A DNA stretch of 64,000 bases, taken from AV40 sp963817335 (GTDB lineage Bacteria > Verrucomicrobiota > Verrucomicrobiia > Chthoniobacterales > UBA10450). The stretch is from NCBI GenBank assembly GCA_963817335.1, contig CAWFNX010000004.1, positions 62,001-126,000 on the forward strand, read 5' to 3'. The notes beneath the pieces are model-generated. The model was not told the DNA's origin and ran no database searches. It saw only the letters and a list, made by a program, of their open reading frames with translations. The translations under genes and the position numbers were made by a program. Each line of letters opens with the position of its first letter. Within the stretch, counting starts at the first letter, position 1. This document shows positions 10,009-19,091 of this stretch, piece after piece.

Positions 10009-11158
10009 ATGCGGATTACGATTGTTACCGGGCCGTGGTTGCCAGTTCCGGCGCTTCAAGGAGGCTCCGTGCCGCGGATGTGGGATGGTCTCGCCCAACA
10101 GTTTGCCGCCCGGGGACATCAGGTCGTTATCATGGCGCGCGCATTTCCGGGACAGACCGGCGCGGGAGTCGCGCAATGGCGTTCGTTATCAACGGAGAGG
10201 CGGCTTTGCCCAGGGGCGTTCAATTTACCTGGATCTCGCGAAAGATTTGATCTACGCGCTAGACCTGACGTGGCGCCTGCCGGCGGCAGACATTCTGGTA
10301 ACCAACGATTTCTGGCTGCCAATCCTGGCGGGTTGGTTCCGCCACGGCGCCGGATTGATCGTTATCAGCGCGAACAGATTTCCCAAGCGGCAGTACAGAC
10401 TTTATCGGCATGCCGCGAGCATAGTCGCTAGTTCGCGAGCCATCGAGAAGGCGATCATTGAGCAGACGCCAACAATCGCAGATCAGGTGCGTACCATTCC
10501 GAACCCATTAGATACGAGCACGTTTGTTCCGCCGGCCGATGGACGAAGCAATCGCACCGGAAAGAAGATTCTGTATGTAGGACGACTGCACCCCGAAAAA
10601 GGAGTGGATGTTCTGATCGAGGCATTCGGCCACATCCACCAAAAACATCCAGGCTTAAGTCTGCGAATTGTGGGGCCAAGCGAGCCGGCGCAGGGTGGAG
10701 GTGGCCAGGGCTATCTGCTCGAATTGCGCCGGTTGGCTGATGGATTGCCAGTGACGTTTTCGGGGCCGGAGTTTGATGTGGCGAGGCTCGCTGCGATTTA
10801 CCAGGACGCGGATCTATTCTGCTATCCTTCGCTCGCGGAAAAAGGAGAAGCACTCGGCGTAGCACCACTGGAGGCAATGAGCGCGGGCTTGCCGGTCATT
10901 GTTTCCGGATTGGAGTGTTTTCTTGATTTTATCGTCGACGGCGAAACGGGACTGAGATTTGACCATCGAACTGGAGATCCTGCAGCAGCCCTTGCAGCAA
11001 AACTTGATCAAGCGATCGGCGACTGGCCGCGGTCGCTCGAGATCGGCCGCCGCGCCCGGGCCGCTACGGAAAGGTTCGCCTTCAATCCTGTTGCCGCGGA
11101 ATTTCTGGCAACCTTTGAAGAGCTTCTCCAAGCCGCGGAGCGCGGCGCGAAGGGGTAA
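10009..11158 (+). pseudogene. GT4-family glycosyltransferase, one frameshift
   Basis: The N-terminus is in frame 1 from ATG 10009 (MRITIVTGPWLPVPALQGGS, the glycine loop of GT4 enzymes, then RGHQVVIMARAFPG). From about 10150 the protein continues in frame 2: RNGVRYQRRGGFAQG, KILYVGRLHPEKGVDVLIEA, and the donor block with CYPSLAEKGEALGVAPLEAM. One extra base between 10140 and 10170 accounts for it. The last residues (AAERGAKG) run into a GCGAAGGGGTAAGGGCGAAG repeat. Position next to the initiating transferase suggests it adds an early sugar of the repeat unit. Confidence 0.82.
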
Positions 11159-11313
11159 GGGCGAAGCGCAGGCTTCGCTCAGAAGTCGGAAGTCAGAAGT
11201 CAGAGATCGGCGATTAATCCGGGGCAGGAACGCCGTAAGCTTGATGTCGCTTCAAAATTGTTAGAGACAAAAGGAGGGCATTTAAATTACCATAAATACA
11301 CCATCCCTCCATA
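11159..11313. promoter_or_regulatory. Leader of the sugar-transferase gene with GGAGGG/CCCTCC inverted repeat
   Basis: The first half is low-complexity (AAGTCGGAAGTCAGAAGTC around 11190). Close to the gene a GGAGGG (11273-11278) can pair with CCCTCC (11305-11310), which ends 3 bases before ATG 11314. Pairing would place the start codon at the foot of a hairpin. It might affect translation of the initiating transferase. This is an observation of complementarity only. Confidence 0.3.
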
Positions 11314-12873
11314 ATGAAAGCGAGCTCGACCTTGCCTTCCAGATTGCGCTACCATACAATCCCTGCGCAGAAGCCTTCCGTAACAACCGGAAAACCCCCT
11401 AAATTTCGCCCCCAAGTTTCGATCTTCCCTTCAAAAGCAGCATCAATGGAACCTTCACGGGCGCCTGGATTATTTGCAAAAGTCGCGGGTCAGGATTGGT
11501 CGCCCGCCTTGTTGCTTTTCTTCTGCGATATCATCTTCTGGGTCGCCATTTACGGTTCTCTGGTTTTATTTCGTCGCGACGTATTTTTCTCCAGTGGATT
11601 CGAATTTGGCGTAATCGACTTCATCCAGCTGGCAGTCATCGTCCAGGCTCTCTTCATTATTGGGGGATATAGTTCCCGCACTGAAATGCGAGGGCTCACT
11701 TACACAGCCGAGCATATTTTGGCAATGTTCGGAGCGTTGGCGGTCAGCTCTTTGTTTCTTTACGCGGCGGCAAGTTTCGACAAAACGATGAAACCGAGTC
11801 GCGGATCGGTCCTAGTAAGTTTCGCCATTTTTACGCCCGTTTCGCTATTGTATCGACGGGCCCTGCGCAAAAGAGTCGCGACCGCCTCTGCCAGCCGGGC
11901 CTTTCTCGTGATCGGTGCCGGCGAGATGGCGGCAAATTTCTATAATGTCTATTGCTCATCGGAGAACCAGCAGCGGCTCGAGTTCGTTAGTTTGGAATTG
12001 GAGCAGGTTGGCCAAAAGATCGCCGGGCCCGAATCGCCGGTGGTAGGGGGAGATCTTTTTTCCAAGCTACGCGACGCACCGAGCAAGTACAGCGGCATCA
12101 TTCTGGCCGAACAGATCGAGCGCATCGGGTCTGAATTACTCGCGCATCTTATCCGGCTGCAATTTCAGCGAACGCGTGTTTATACCCTCGAGTCTTTTTA
12201 CGAGGCGCATTGGCGGCGCGTTCCCGTTCACTCCATCGATCCATTTTGGCCCTTGCAGATGGGTTTCCAGCTCTCGCGCAGTTCGCCTTATCATTATTTG
12301 AAACGCTTATTCGACCTGATCGCTTCCAGCGTCCTTTTGGTAATCTGCGCCCCACTAATTGCTCTGCTGGCTTGCCTGATCTGGTTGACGAACGGACGTC
12401 CGGCGATTTTCCGGCAAGCGCGCGTCGGGCGCGAAGGCGAGATTTTTACCGCATATAAATTCCGGACGATGCAGATACCCGCTCCGGGCCAACAGTCCGA
12501 AGACATCTACACGCGAGAAGACGATCCTCGTGTTACCCGGCTTGGTCGCTGGATCCGAAAACTTCGGCTCGATGAGCTGCCGCAATTGTGGAATGTATTC
12601 AATGGCGAGATGAGTCTGATCGGTCCGCGTGCGGAATGGACCAAGTGCGCGGAGCGTTACGAACAAAACATCCCGTTCTATCATTTTCGTCACCTGGTAA
12701 AACCCGGAATCACCGGCTGGGCCCAGGTTAATTATCCCTACGGGGACAGTGACGAAGACGCTGTCGAAAAATTAAAGTACGATTTGTATTATATCCGGCA
12801 TTATTCACTCACACTCGATGCCATGATTGTACTCAAAACGATTCATACCATTCTGTTCGGCAAAGGAAGATGA
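11314..12873 (+). CDS. Polyprenyl-phosphate sugar-1-phosphate transferase (initiating transferase)
   Basis: Starts exopolysaccharide synthesis by moving a sugar-1-phosphate onto undecaprenyl phosphate at the inner membrane. 519 residues. The N-terminal half has four membrane segments (FFCDIIFWVAIYGSLVLF and following) and a CoA-binding-like Rossmann stretch (FLVIGAGEMAANFYN). The C-terminal catalytic bacterial sugar transferase domain has KRLFDLIASSVLLVI, FRQARVGREGEIF, YKFRTM, KLRLDELPQLWNVFNGEMSL, IGPR and PGITGWAQVNYPYG. All family motifs are intact. ATG 11314 is used; ATG 11446 is an alternative closer to the first membrane helix. It marks the boundary between the synthesis and export halves of the locus. 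A second copy of its last 23 codons lies at 13033-13101. Confidence 0.9.
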   Translation: MKASSTLPSRLRYHTIPAQKPSVTTGKPPKFRPQVSIFPSKAASMEPSRAPGLFAKVAGQDWSPALLLFFCDIIFWVAIYGSLVLFRRDVFFSSGFEFGVIDFIQLAVIVQALFIIGGYSSRTEMRGLTYTAEHILAMFGALAVSSLFLYAAASFDKTMKPSRGSVLVSFAIFTPVSLLYRRALRKRVATASASRAFLVIGAGEMAANFYNVYCSSENQQRLEFVSLELEQVGQKIAGPESPVVGGDLFSKLRDAPSKYSGIILAEQIERIGSELLAHLIRLQFQRTRVYTLESFYEAHWRRVPVHSIDPFWPLQMGFQLSRSSPYHYLKRLFDLIASSVLLVICAPLIALLACLIWLTNGRPAIFRQARVGREGEIFTAYKFRTMQIPAPGQQSEDIYTREDDPRVTRLGRWIRKLRLDELPQLWNVFNGEMSLIGPRAEWTKCAERYEQNIPFYHFRHLVKPGITGWAQVNYPYGDSDEDAVEKLKYDLYYIRHYSLTLDAMIVLKTIHTILFGKGR

Positions 12874-13243
12874 GCCGGCGGTCGATGCGCCTTGGGGCTT
12901 CGCTTTAAAAACTGGGGATCCTGCGACAGTGTCGAAGTTTGAATCCTAGCTATTGATCACTCGCGCTCCCACGCTCGTGCCAGCTACCCTAGCTGCGTTA
13001 CCGTCTACCCGCGCGGCGCCCGACCGCGCGTGTTCACTCACACTCGATGCCATGATTGTACTTAAGACGATCCATACCATTTTGTTTGGCAAGGGAAGAT
13101 GAAGTCCCGCCACGGCGGGCAGGCTTCAGTCGGAAGTCGGAGATCGGAAGTCAGACGGCACGGCAAGCCGTGCAGTTAACAGTTAATCGTTAACGCGAAG
13201 ATTTGGGATTGGCGCTCTAAGAGCAAAGTGTTTTCCTGGGTAA
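12874..13243. other. Gene-free junction with gene-end remnant and palindromes
   Basis: 370 bases without a gene. It holds the remnant copy of the sugar-transferase gene end (13033-13101), a palindrome GCACGGC-AA-GCCGTGC near 13157-13172, an AAGTCGGAGATCGGAAGTCA-type motif run (13130-13153) and an AGTTAATCGTTAACG unit (13180-13194). These features look like the scar of a recombination at the edge of the polysaccharide locus. Confidence 0.55.
13033..13101 (+). pseudogene. Remnant: second copy of the 3' end of the sugar-transferase gene
   Basis: This 69-base stretch encodes exactly the last 23 codons of the protein at 11314-12873 including its TGA (SLTLDAMIVLKTIHT, ILFGKGR). Compared with 12805-12873 it differs at about six positions, all third-codon or Leu first-codon changes (CTC/CTT, AAA/AAG, ATT/ATC, CTG/TTG, TTC/TTT, AAA/AAG), so both copies evolved under protein-level selection. 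I infer that a divergent allele of the gene replaced the resident one and left the old end behind. Confidence 0.8.
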
Positions 13244-13522
13244 GTGATTCTCTCGTTCGGTGACAAGCAAACCGAGGAGCTATGGCTCACTGAGCGATCA
13301 AAGCGTTATGAGAACATCGCGCGAATTGCTCTTCGCAAACTCCTTCAATTGCACGCCGCAGAAAGGCTTGCCGATCTCGCAGTGCCGCCCGGGAATCGAC
13401 TGAAGGCACTCTCTGGCAGGCGCAGTCGGCAACACTCCATTCGCATTAATGATCAATGGCGTCTCTGCTTCCACTGGACGAGCAAAGGGCCGCAGAACGT
13501 CATGATTTGCGATTATCACTGA
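13244..13522 (+). CDS. higB: HigB/RelE-type toxin
   Basis: 92-residue mRNA interferase-type toxin of the RelE superfamily, HigB branch. It starts with the typical ILSFGDKQTEELWL (GTG start at 13244) and ends with the family signature QHSIRINDQWRLCFHW and MICDYH. Such toxins cut translated mRNA on the ribosome. As in other higBA loci the toxin gene comes first and the antitoxin gene follows (59-base gap). The low-complexity DNA on both sides suggests that the pair entered as a unit at the polysaccharide locus boundary. Confidence 0.9.
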   Translation: MILSFGDKQTEELWLTERSKRYENIARIALRKLLQLHAAERLADLAVPPGNRLKALSGRRSRQHSIRINDQWRLCFHWTSKGPQNVMICDYH

Positions 13523-13581
13523 AGATCAACTTGACCCTGCGCGTCGCGGGAGTATTGTGGATGTCGCAATAGAAGGTACCG

Positions 13582-13872
13582 ATGTTGAGCACCCCAATTC
13601 ATCCTGGCGAGATCTTGCTGGAGGAATACCTAAAGCCCCTGGGGATCTCGCAAAACGCGCTTGCCCGGTCATTGGCAATCACACCTAAGACGATTTCTGA
13701 AATTGTGCTGGGCAAAAGAGGGATTTCGCCTGAGATGTCGATTCGCTTGGGTAAGTTCTTCGATCAGTCACCGCGTTTCTGGCTGAATCTTCAAACTGAG
13801 TATGATTTTCGGCGCGCTTTGCGGCGGCAAAGGAGTCTCACTGCGAGCGTGCGCGTCTTGGCTCGTCGCTAA
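13582..13872 (+). CDS. higA: HigA-type antitoxin (XRE family HTH)
   Basis: 96-residue antitoxin with an N-terminal helix-turn-helix. The motif HPGEILLEEYLKPLGISQNA is the hallmark of HigA/VapI-type XRE antitoxins, followed by the recognition-helix region AITPKTISEIVLGKRGIS and FWLNLQTEYDFR. It would neutralise HigB and repress the pair by binding its promoter. Start ATG 13582; the stop runs straight into a GGCGAAGCGGTAAGGGCGAAG repeat. Confidence 0.92.
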   Translation: MLSTPIHPGEILLEEYLKPLGISQNALARSLAITPKTISEIVLGKRGISPEMSIRLGKFFDQSPRFWLNLQTEYDFRRALRRQRSLTASVRVLARR

Positions 13873-14205
13873 GGCGAAGCGGTAAGGGCGAAGGGTGGGC
13901 GGCTTCCCTAGTGCGATTACGCTCCCTGCTAGTGCATCAATAATGAGCCCGATTTTAGTTAGCCGAAATTCCCAATTTCAGGGCCCGGCCTCCCTCCCAA
14001 GCATGTCCCCGTCCAGCCGTAAAGTTGGCTCCCGGCCAACGCTGCAGAGCGGCATGATTCCCTAGTGCGATTCGCGTCTTCGCGCTCACGCACTCCCGCC
14101 GTAGAGTTACGCTCCCGCTAGTTCGCGCAGAATGTTCCCTGGATGTAGACTGCCGCAGAGCGGCATCGCTCGCGCCCTGCGAACCGCTGACTTCCGACCT
14201 CCGGT
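13873..14205. repeat. Gene-free repeat region between higA and the Wzc gene
   Basis: 333 bases holding degenerate repeats: TCCCTAGTGCGATT occurs near 13907 and again near 14061, and a CTGC-GCAGAGCGGCAT unit occurs near 14040 and 14151. The edges carry GCGAAGCGGTAAGGGCGAAG and CTGACTTCCGACCTCCGG. The export genes converge on this region from the right, so it should also contain their transcription end, but no clear hairpin with a T-run is seen. Confidence 0.5.
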
Positions 14206-16728
14206 CTAGCTTCTCATTCGCGGAACCCTGCTCACGGCTGCCGCTTCGCCATTGCTCGAGTGGCCACGCGCCCGCTTCGATCGGCTGTATTCACCGCTGT
14301 AGGAACCTTTGCCGTCTCCGTAGCCATGCGAGGCGTAATAGTAGTAGTAACCAACACCGCGGCGACGCGGCAATCGATTCAGGACAACACCGGCGGGCCG
14401 ATTGTCCGCGGCTTTAAGCAGACTAAGAGCGCGATTGATCGCGTTGCGCGGAGTTTTGTTTGCCCTGACCACGATGCAAGTCGTTTGAACGTACGGAACC
14501 ATGAGAAGCGTATCGCTGACTGCGAGGATCGGCGCGCTATCAACAACGATGCGGTCGAACAGAGACGACGCTTCAATCGAAAGTCTGTTGAAGCAATCGC
14601 CGCTGAGAAGTTCGGCAGGATTGGGCGCTCGCTGCCCTCCAGCCAGGGTAAAGAGCTGGCCGGTTTGGCCGCTGCCCGGGCGAGCGAAGGCGCCGCCCAG
14701 AGTTTCTGAATCGAAAGTCGCCATGAGGCGGCACGCGTTTTTGAGCGCGACCTCGCCCACAAGGTAATCAACCAAGCCGGGAAAATCCTCTCTTCGTCCG
14801 GGTCCTGTGCGAAAGATTTTGTGAATGCTTGGACGGCGAAGGTCACCGTCAACCAGTAAAACGCGGTGACCCTGCTGGGCCAGGGCAAGGGCGTAGTTAA
14901 CGCTGGTAAAGCTTTTTCCTTCGTTAGGCAAGGCACTGGTAAAGAGAAAAATCTTGCGGTCTGCCGCAGGACCAAGCAGGGAAAGCGCAGCTCGAAGGTT
15001 TCTAAAGCTTTCCGCGATCGGACCGCCGGGCGCTTCGTTCACCAGCCGGTAGATAGCCGCGTGTTCGGGCTCGGACTTATCGGACTCGGACTTACGCTGG
15101 AATCCGGGCTTTGCCTCGCGACTCTTGGTCTCGGGCACCGCCGCTAACACTGGCAGACCAAGAGCTGCCTCGGCTTGGTCGACTGTCTTGAGCGATCGAT
15201 CCAAGGCGTCCGCTCCAAAGACAAAGGCGAGACCCACTGCCAAACCACCGAGTAATCCCAGGATGATAGTCTTGGATGGAATGGGACTGACTGGCTGGTG
15301 CGGAAGGACGGAATGCTCAGCGATACTGACAGCGTTGGCCTTTACGTCCTTGGTCAGGTTCGTTTCTTTAATCTGCTTCAACACACTTTCATAGAGGGCG
15401 CGATCGGTTTCGGCCTGGCGAGCAAGCTCTTGGTACCCAATCGCCGCTTTATTCAAAGCGACCGCTGTTCCTTCCTGGTCATGGATTGCCGTCTGCAAGT
15501 TTGCTTCGGTCGCTTTTGCTTGCTCAATCGAGTTGCGGAGAATGGCGGGTTGCCCATTAACGGCCTGGCGAAGCTTCTGTTGGGCTTCACGCAACGAGGC
15601 TTGCGCGGCCCTCATTTTTGGATGCTTCTCCTTATAGCGTAAGGACAAAGTTGCAATATCGGCCTCGATTTGGGTGACGTTGTGCCGTGCTTCGTTGACC
15701 AGCGCCGCGCTGGAGATGCTCGGGATGGCGAGAAGCGCATCCAAGTCGTCGCCTGCTTTATCAATCTGGTCGAGCTCACCTTCCAATCGCAGTCGATCTG
15801 TCTTTGCCGCAGTAAGCTTGGTGTTTAGTTCCTGAAGTTTGTCTTCCACGATGCCACCGCGGGATCCCCCGGCACCTGCACCCGATCCAGACTGGCTGCC
15901 CGTGGAAGTCGTGCCCCCACCAAGCTGAAGAGCGTCGGGTGTGTTTGCCTTGTAATCGGCCACCGCCGCTTCGCTCTTCTGCAGATTCGTTTTCAAACGC
16001 TCCTCTTCCTCGAGGAGATAACGAAGCGCTTCCTGACTAAATGAAGCTCGACGCTCGATCGCGTTGCGGATGTATTCGCGGCCGACTGCTTCGGCCAGCC
16101 GTTGCGCCATCACCGGGTCGCGATTGGTAACATTTAGATCGATCAGTCGGGTGCCGCGCCGGATTGACGCGTGCACCATCCCGGAAACCGCGCTGGCTAA
16201 TCCTTCTTCTAGTGGGGTAAAAGTGATACCCGCCTCGAAGTTGGGCTGACTTCGGGACGCTTTTGTCGGCGGTGGGGATGCCTGTGTGTTGCCGCTGCTT
16301 ACATTCCGGCCAAGAAGAGCGACCCCGCCATCTTCGGCCAAGCCTTCTGCTCGAATCACGCGCGACAGCATCGCCCGGTTGGTCAGATTTTGCTCAATCG
16401 TGCGAAGCGCTTCCTGGCTGGCGAGAAACATTGAGCGCATCCGCAACGCCGTATCTTCTCCAGGAATAAAACTCGGCTCCTGAAATTCGACCTCCAAAAC
16501 CGCGTGCGCTTGATAAGTTTTGGGTGTTCGAGCGAGATATCCCAGCGCAATGAATAAACCGACCAGAACACACAAAACGACAATCCACAGGCGCTCCATG
16601 AGACTGTGCCAAAACTGGCGAATATTGAACCCGCGCTGCGGTTCCATCATCACCTCGATCGCCGGATGGATCGCTGGCGAAACCGGCGCGTCGTTTGCGG
16701 AATGTTGTTCAGGTGGCGAAGGGATCAT
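14206..16728 (-). CDS. Wzc-like polysaccharide co-polymerase / tyrosine autokinase
   Basis: 840-residue BY-kinase that controls polymer length and export. The N-terminal Wzz domain starts with a TM helix near residue 47-68 (LWIVVLCVLVGLFIALGYLA). A long periplasmic coiled-coil (residues ~230-450) and a second TM near 483-505 follow. The cytoplasmic kinase has Walker A (SALPNEGKSFTSVN, near residue 600), Walker A' (VLLVDGDLRRPS) and Walker B (DRIVVDSAPIL). The C-terminus has the tyrosine cluster GVGYYYYYASHGYGDG used for autophosphorylation. Wzz and kinase are in one chain as in Gram-negative Wzc. Last gene of the - strand export group, 58 bases after the Wza-like gene. Confidence 0.92.
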   Translation of the reverse strand: MIPSPPEQHSANDAPVSPAIHPAIEVMMEPQRGFNIRQFWHSLMERLWIVVLCVLVGLFIALGYLARTPKTYQAHAVLEVEFQEPSFIPGEDTALRMRSMFLASQEALRTIEQNLTNRAMLSRVIRAEGLAEDGGVALLGRNVSSGNTQASPPPTKASRSQPNFEAGITFTPLEEGLASAVSGMVHASIRRGTRLIDLNVTNRDPVMAQRLAEAVGREYIRNAIERRASFSQEALRYLLEEEERLKTNLQKSEAAVADYKANTPDALQLGGGTTSTGSQSGSGAGAGGSRGGIVEDKLQELNTKLTAAKTDRLRLEGELDQIDKAGDDLDALLAIPSISSAALVNEARHNVTQIEADIATLSLRYKEKHPKMRAAQASLREAQQKLRQAVNGQPAILRNSIEQAKATEANLQTAIHDQEGTAVALNKAAIGYQELARQAETDRALYESVLKQIKETNLTKDVKANAVSIAEHSVLPHQPVSPIPSKTIILGLLGGLAVGLAFVFGADALDRSLKTVDQAEAALGLPVLAAVPETKSREAKPGFQRKSESDKSEPEHAAIYRLVNEAPGGPIAESFRNLRAALSLLGPAADRKIFLFTSALPNEGKSFTSVNYALALAQQGHRVLLVDGDLRRPSIHKIFRTGPGRREDFPGLVDYLVGEVALKNACRLMATFDSETLGGAFARPGSGQTGQLFTLAGGQRAPNPAELLSGDCFNRLSIEASSLFDRIVVDSAPILAVSDTLLMVPYVQTTCIVVRANKTPRNAINRALSLLKAADNRPAGVVLNRLPRRRGVGYYYYYASHGYGDGKGSYSGEYSRSKRARGHSSNGEAAAVSRVPRMRS

Positions 16729-16786
16729 TGAATCTGGTATGAAGCGTTAAGTTTACTATTTTTCCGAGGGTTTGCAGGAAAACTTT

Positions 16787-17545
16787 CTAGAAAACGCTCT
16801 CGCCAACCGTCACCGTGTCGCCCGGCTGCACCGTAAAATTTTCGTGACTTCCGCGAGCCAGTCGTTTCGCATCGACCCGCAATATCTGGTTTTCCCGGCG
16901 AACGCTGATGCGTTCCGGCGCAGCGATTCGAGTATAACCCCCCGCCATCGCGATCGCCTCAAGCAGGTCGATTCCTTCCGGGCTGTCTTCTGGCATCTCG
17001 TAACTTCCCGGCCGATTCACCTGTCCAAGCATCGTGAAACGACGCTTGGCGTAGCCCATCAGCATGACGTTTACTCTTGGGTTTACCAAATAGTCGCGGC
17101 CAAATAACTCGGTCAATTTAGCGGCAGCCTGGCTCAAGGTCAGTCCGGCCAGATGGACTGAACCAAGAAGGGGAACACTGAGATTACCCTCCGCGTTTAA
17201 GCGACCTGTCGCTCGCAGATCTTCCTCACCAAAAACCTCGACCCCTACTTGATCGCTAAGGCTCAGGATATAACCGGTCGGCGCGTTCACTGCGACCATC
17301 GGCGCGGTTGCAGGAGCGGATGAAGCAGGCGAAGACGAAGCCGCTGTCCGTGAAGAACTCTCGGCCTGATAAGTGGGGGAACCAGCCATAGCCTGGGCCG
17401 AAGCCGTCTGTGCTACCGGGAAACTGAGGACGATGAAAGCGACCGTGCAGCTGACTCGTCGAAGCGCCGCAGGTTTGAGACAGAAAAGCCGGCGTCTCAG
17501 CTCCTCTGACCCTTCAATCTTTCGCTCTAATGTTCTTTGACCCAT
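16787..17545 (-). CDS. Wza-like polysaccharide export protein (Poly_export/SLBB)
   Basis: 252-residue periplasmic/outer-membrane polysaccharide export protein. After a hydrophobic signal segment (VAFIVLSFPVAQTASAQA, residues ~35-52) and a Ser/Ala-rich linker comes the polysaccharide export domain (YILSLSDQVGVEVFGEEDL, GNLSVPLLGSVHLAGLTLSQ) and one SLBB domain (RRFTMLGQVNRPGSYEMPE). It is shorter than E. coli Wza, with a single SLBB domain, and I see no lipobox. It would form the outer-membrane exit channel with the Wzc-like protein. It lies between the barrel-protein gene (20-base gap) and the kinase gene. Confidence 0.9.
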   Translation of the reverse strand: MGQRTLERKIEGSEELRRRLFCLKPAALRRVSCTVAFIVLSFPVAQTASAQAMAGSPTYQAESSSRTAASSSPASSAPATAPMVAVNAPTGYILSLSDQVGVEVFGEEDLRATGRLNAEGNLSVPLLGSVHLAGLTLSQAAAKLTELFGRDYLVNPRVNVMLMGYAKRRFTMLGQVNRPGSYEMPEDSPEGIDLLEAIAMAGGYTRIAAPERISVRRENQILRVDAKRLARGSHENFTVQPGDTVTVGESVF

Positions 17546-17565
17546 GAGTTCCCAATATCCTGCTG

Positions 17566-18966
17566 TTAAAAAGTGAGCGATGTGCGAACGCCATACTGAT
17601 TATCGCTAAAAGAAAAAAACGCGAGTGAGCTGGAATCCTCCCGATGAAGGTAGTAGACGCCAATACTCCAGAAACGTGTCACATTCACGTCGATCGACGG
17701 CTGGACGTAATAATAATCATCAGACCGCGATACGTCAACGCCCTGTGTTGCGCTGAAATAATCGTCGTTTATGTAGCCAACGTTTAATCCCAGAACCGCC
17801 CGCCGAACCAAACGTTGCCGGATTCCCAAATTGATGGTCGTGGAAGCAAAATCGCTGCCGGAGATTGCGGCCGAATTTTGTGTCTGTCGACTGCCACTGA
17901 CCGATAGAGTCGTGCCGTCAAAAGGCTGATAAGTTGCGCTCAAATTGTAAACTGGCGAGGTGTATTGGCCTCGCGAATCGTTACCAAATTGGCGGAACTC
18001 AATGCCCGCGGTCCCGGCAAAGTTCAACTTGCCGCTCGCCTGATAACTGACTCGTACATTCGCCTGCTCGTAGAATTGCTCCGGCGCCGAGCCCTCAGCT
18101 TTATTGTAGCCGCCGGTTCCACCTACGCCGAAGACAACCTTCGAGCCGTAATTGTAATTAATGAACAAACTCCCAAAGATCGTTTCGGAGCTGATCAAAG
18201 ACGGATAGTCGTACACTTGATAATCTGCCGATCCGGTCAGGAAGGTCTTGCTGGAAAGATCGTAGGAAGCGCCGAGCTTCGTATCGAAAATATTTACCTT
18301 AGTGCGCTGCCCGACGTCGATATTTGCCTGTCGGCCGGTAGTGTCGTTTAACGAAGTCAAATTGCTGCTGTCTAGAATTTGGATGTCCTCGCCCAGGCTC
18401 AGTGTCACTTTGCTAAACTGACGTTGTCCGGCGAGATGGATAACATGCTGGATAGCATCTGCGTCCGACGTCTTCGCAAAAATAAAAACGTTAGGAGCAT
18501 AAACGAAATTAAGAAAATTCGTCTGGGCCTCGCCCGTTCCACCCAGCCCAAGCGAGATGGTTGGTTCAATGGACGCGTAGAAATCGGAAGTCTTGTTTGA
18601 TTGGCTCAAATTAATGTTGTCGTCGTAAACGCCGCGCACCACTAAACCAAAGCTGTAGTGAAAACGGCGTGGCGTCTCCGCGACCTGGTGGCCGTTGAGT
18701 TCGACAATAGACGATCCACTGGGAGTCTCGGTTGTTTGGACTGTGGGAGAAGGTGACCCTGCCGGGGCAATCACGTCGCTTCCGGGTTCTTGGAAAGCAA
18801 CCTCGTCGGTGGTTGCCGGGACCGCGACCTGCCCGTTGGCGCGCGGTATCGACAGGCACGTTACGAGAAAGAGGGAGGCCAAGACCCAATTCCGAAAGGC
18901 GGAAGTTCTCAAGGGAGGCGATTCTGCACCCTGTCGATGGTAAACTTTTTGGTCTTCAAAAATCAA
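17566..18966 (-). CDS. Outer-membrane beta-barrel protein of the export locus
   Basis: 466-residue secreted protein with a signal sequence (NWVLASLFLVTCLSIPRANG) and alternating short beta-strand patterns to the end, finishing with an aromatic C-terminus (YGVRTSLTF), the usual mark of an outer-membrane barrel. It resembles the barrel proteins of exosortase-type EPS loci, which are thought to help polymer pass the outer membrane. The only start that keeps the signal peptide is TTG at 18966. The low sequence conservation of this class means that the role rests on position between the ligase and Wza-like genes. Confidence 0.7.
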   Translation of the reverse strand: MIFEDQKVYHRQGAESPPLRTSAFRNWVLASLFLVTCLSIPRANGQVAVPATTDEVAFQEPGSDVIAPAGSPSPTVQTTETPSGSSIVELNGHQVAETPRRFHYSFGLVVRGVYDDNINLSQSNKTSDFYASIEPTISLGLGGTGEAQTNFLNFVYAPNVFIFAKTSDADAIQHVIHLAGQRQFSKVTLSLGEDIQILDSSNLTSLNDTTGRQANIDVGQRTKVNIFDTKLGASYDLSSKTFLTGSADYQVYDYPSLISSETIFGSLFINYNYGSKVVFGVGGTGGYNKAEGSAPEQFYEQANVRVSYQASGKLNFAGTAGIEFRQFGNDSRGQYTSPVYNLSATYQPFDGTTLSVSGSRQTQNSAAISGSDFASTTINLGIRQRLVRRAVLGLNVGYINDDYFSATQGVDVSRSDDYYYVQPSIDVNVTRFWSIGVYYLHREDSSSLAFFSFSDNQYGVRTSLTF

Positions 18967-19091
18967 CGTATTCCCTTCGATTTTAGGGTCCGGTTCTGTC
19001 GATCCGGGCAGGGCCGGGGACCGACCGAACGGGACACTCCAAGGATGAGCAAAAGCAACTTACCGGCCACTCAGCGGCAGCGGACTCGATC

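Noticed and set aside
1..11158. Programmed +1 ribosomal frameshifting in the glycosyltransferase genes.
   Set aside because: There is no shared slippery site or stop-codon context at the shifts, and two shifts per gene in ordinary biosynthetic enzymes would be wasteful.
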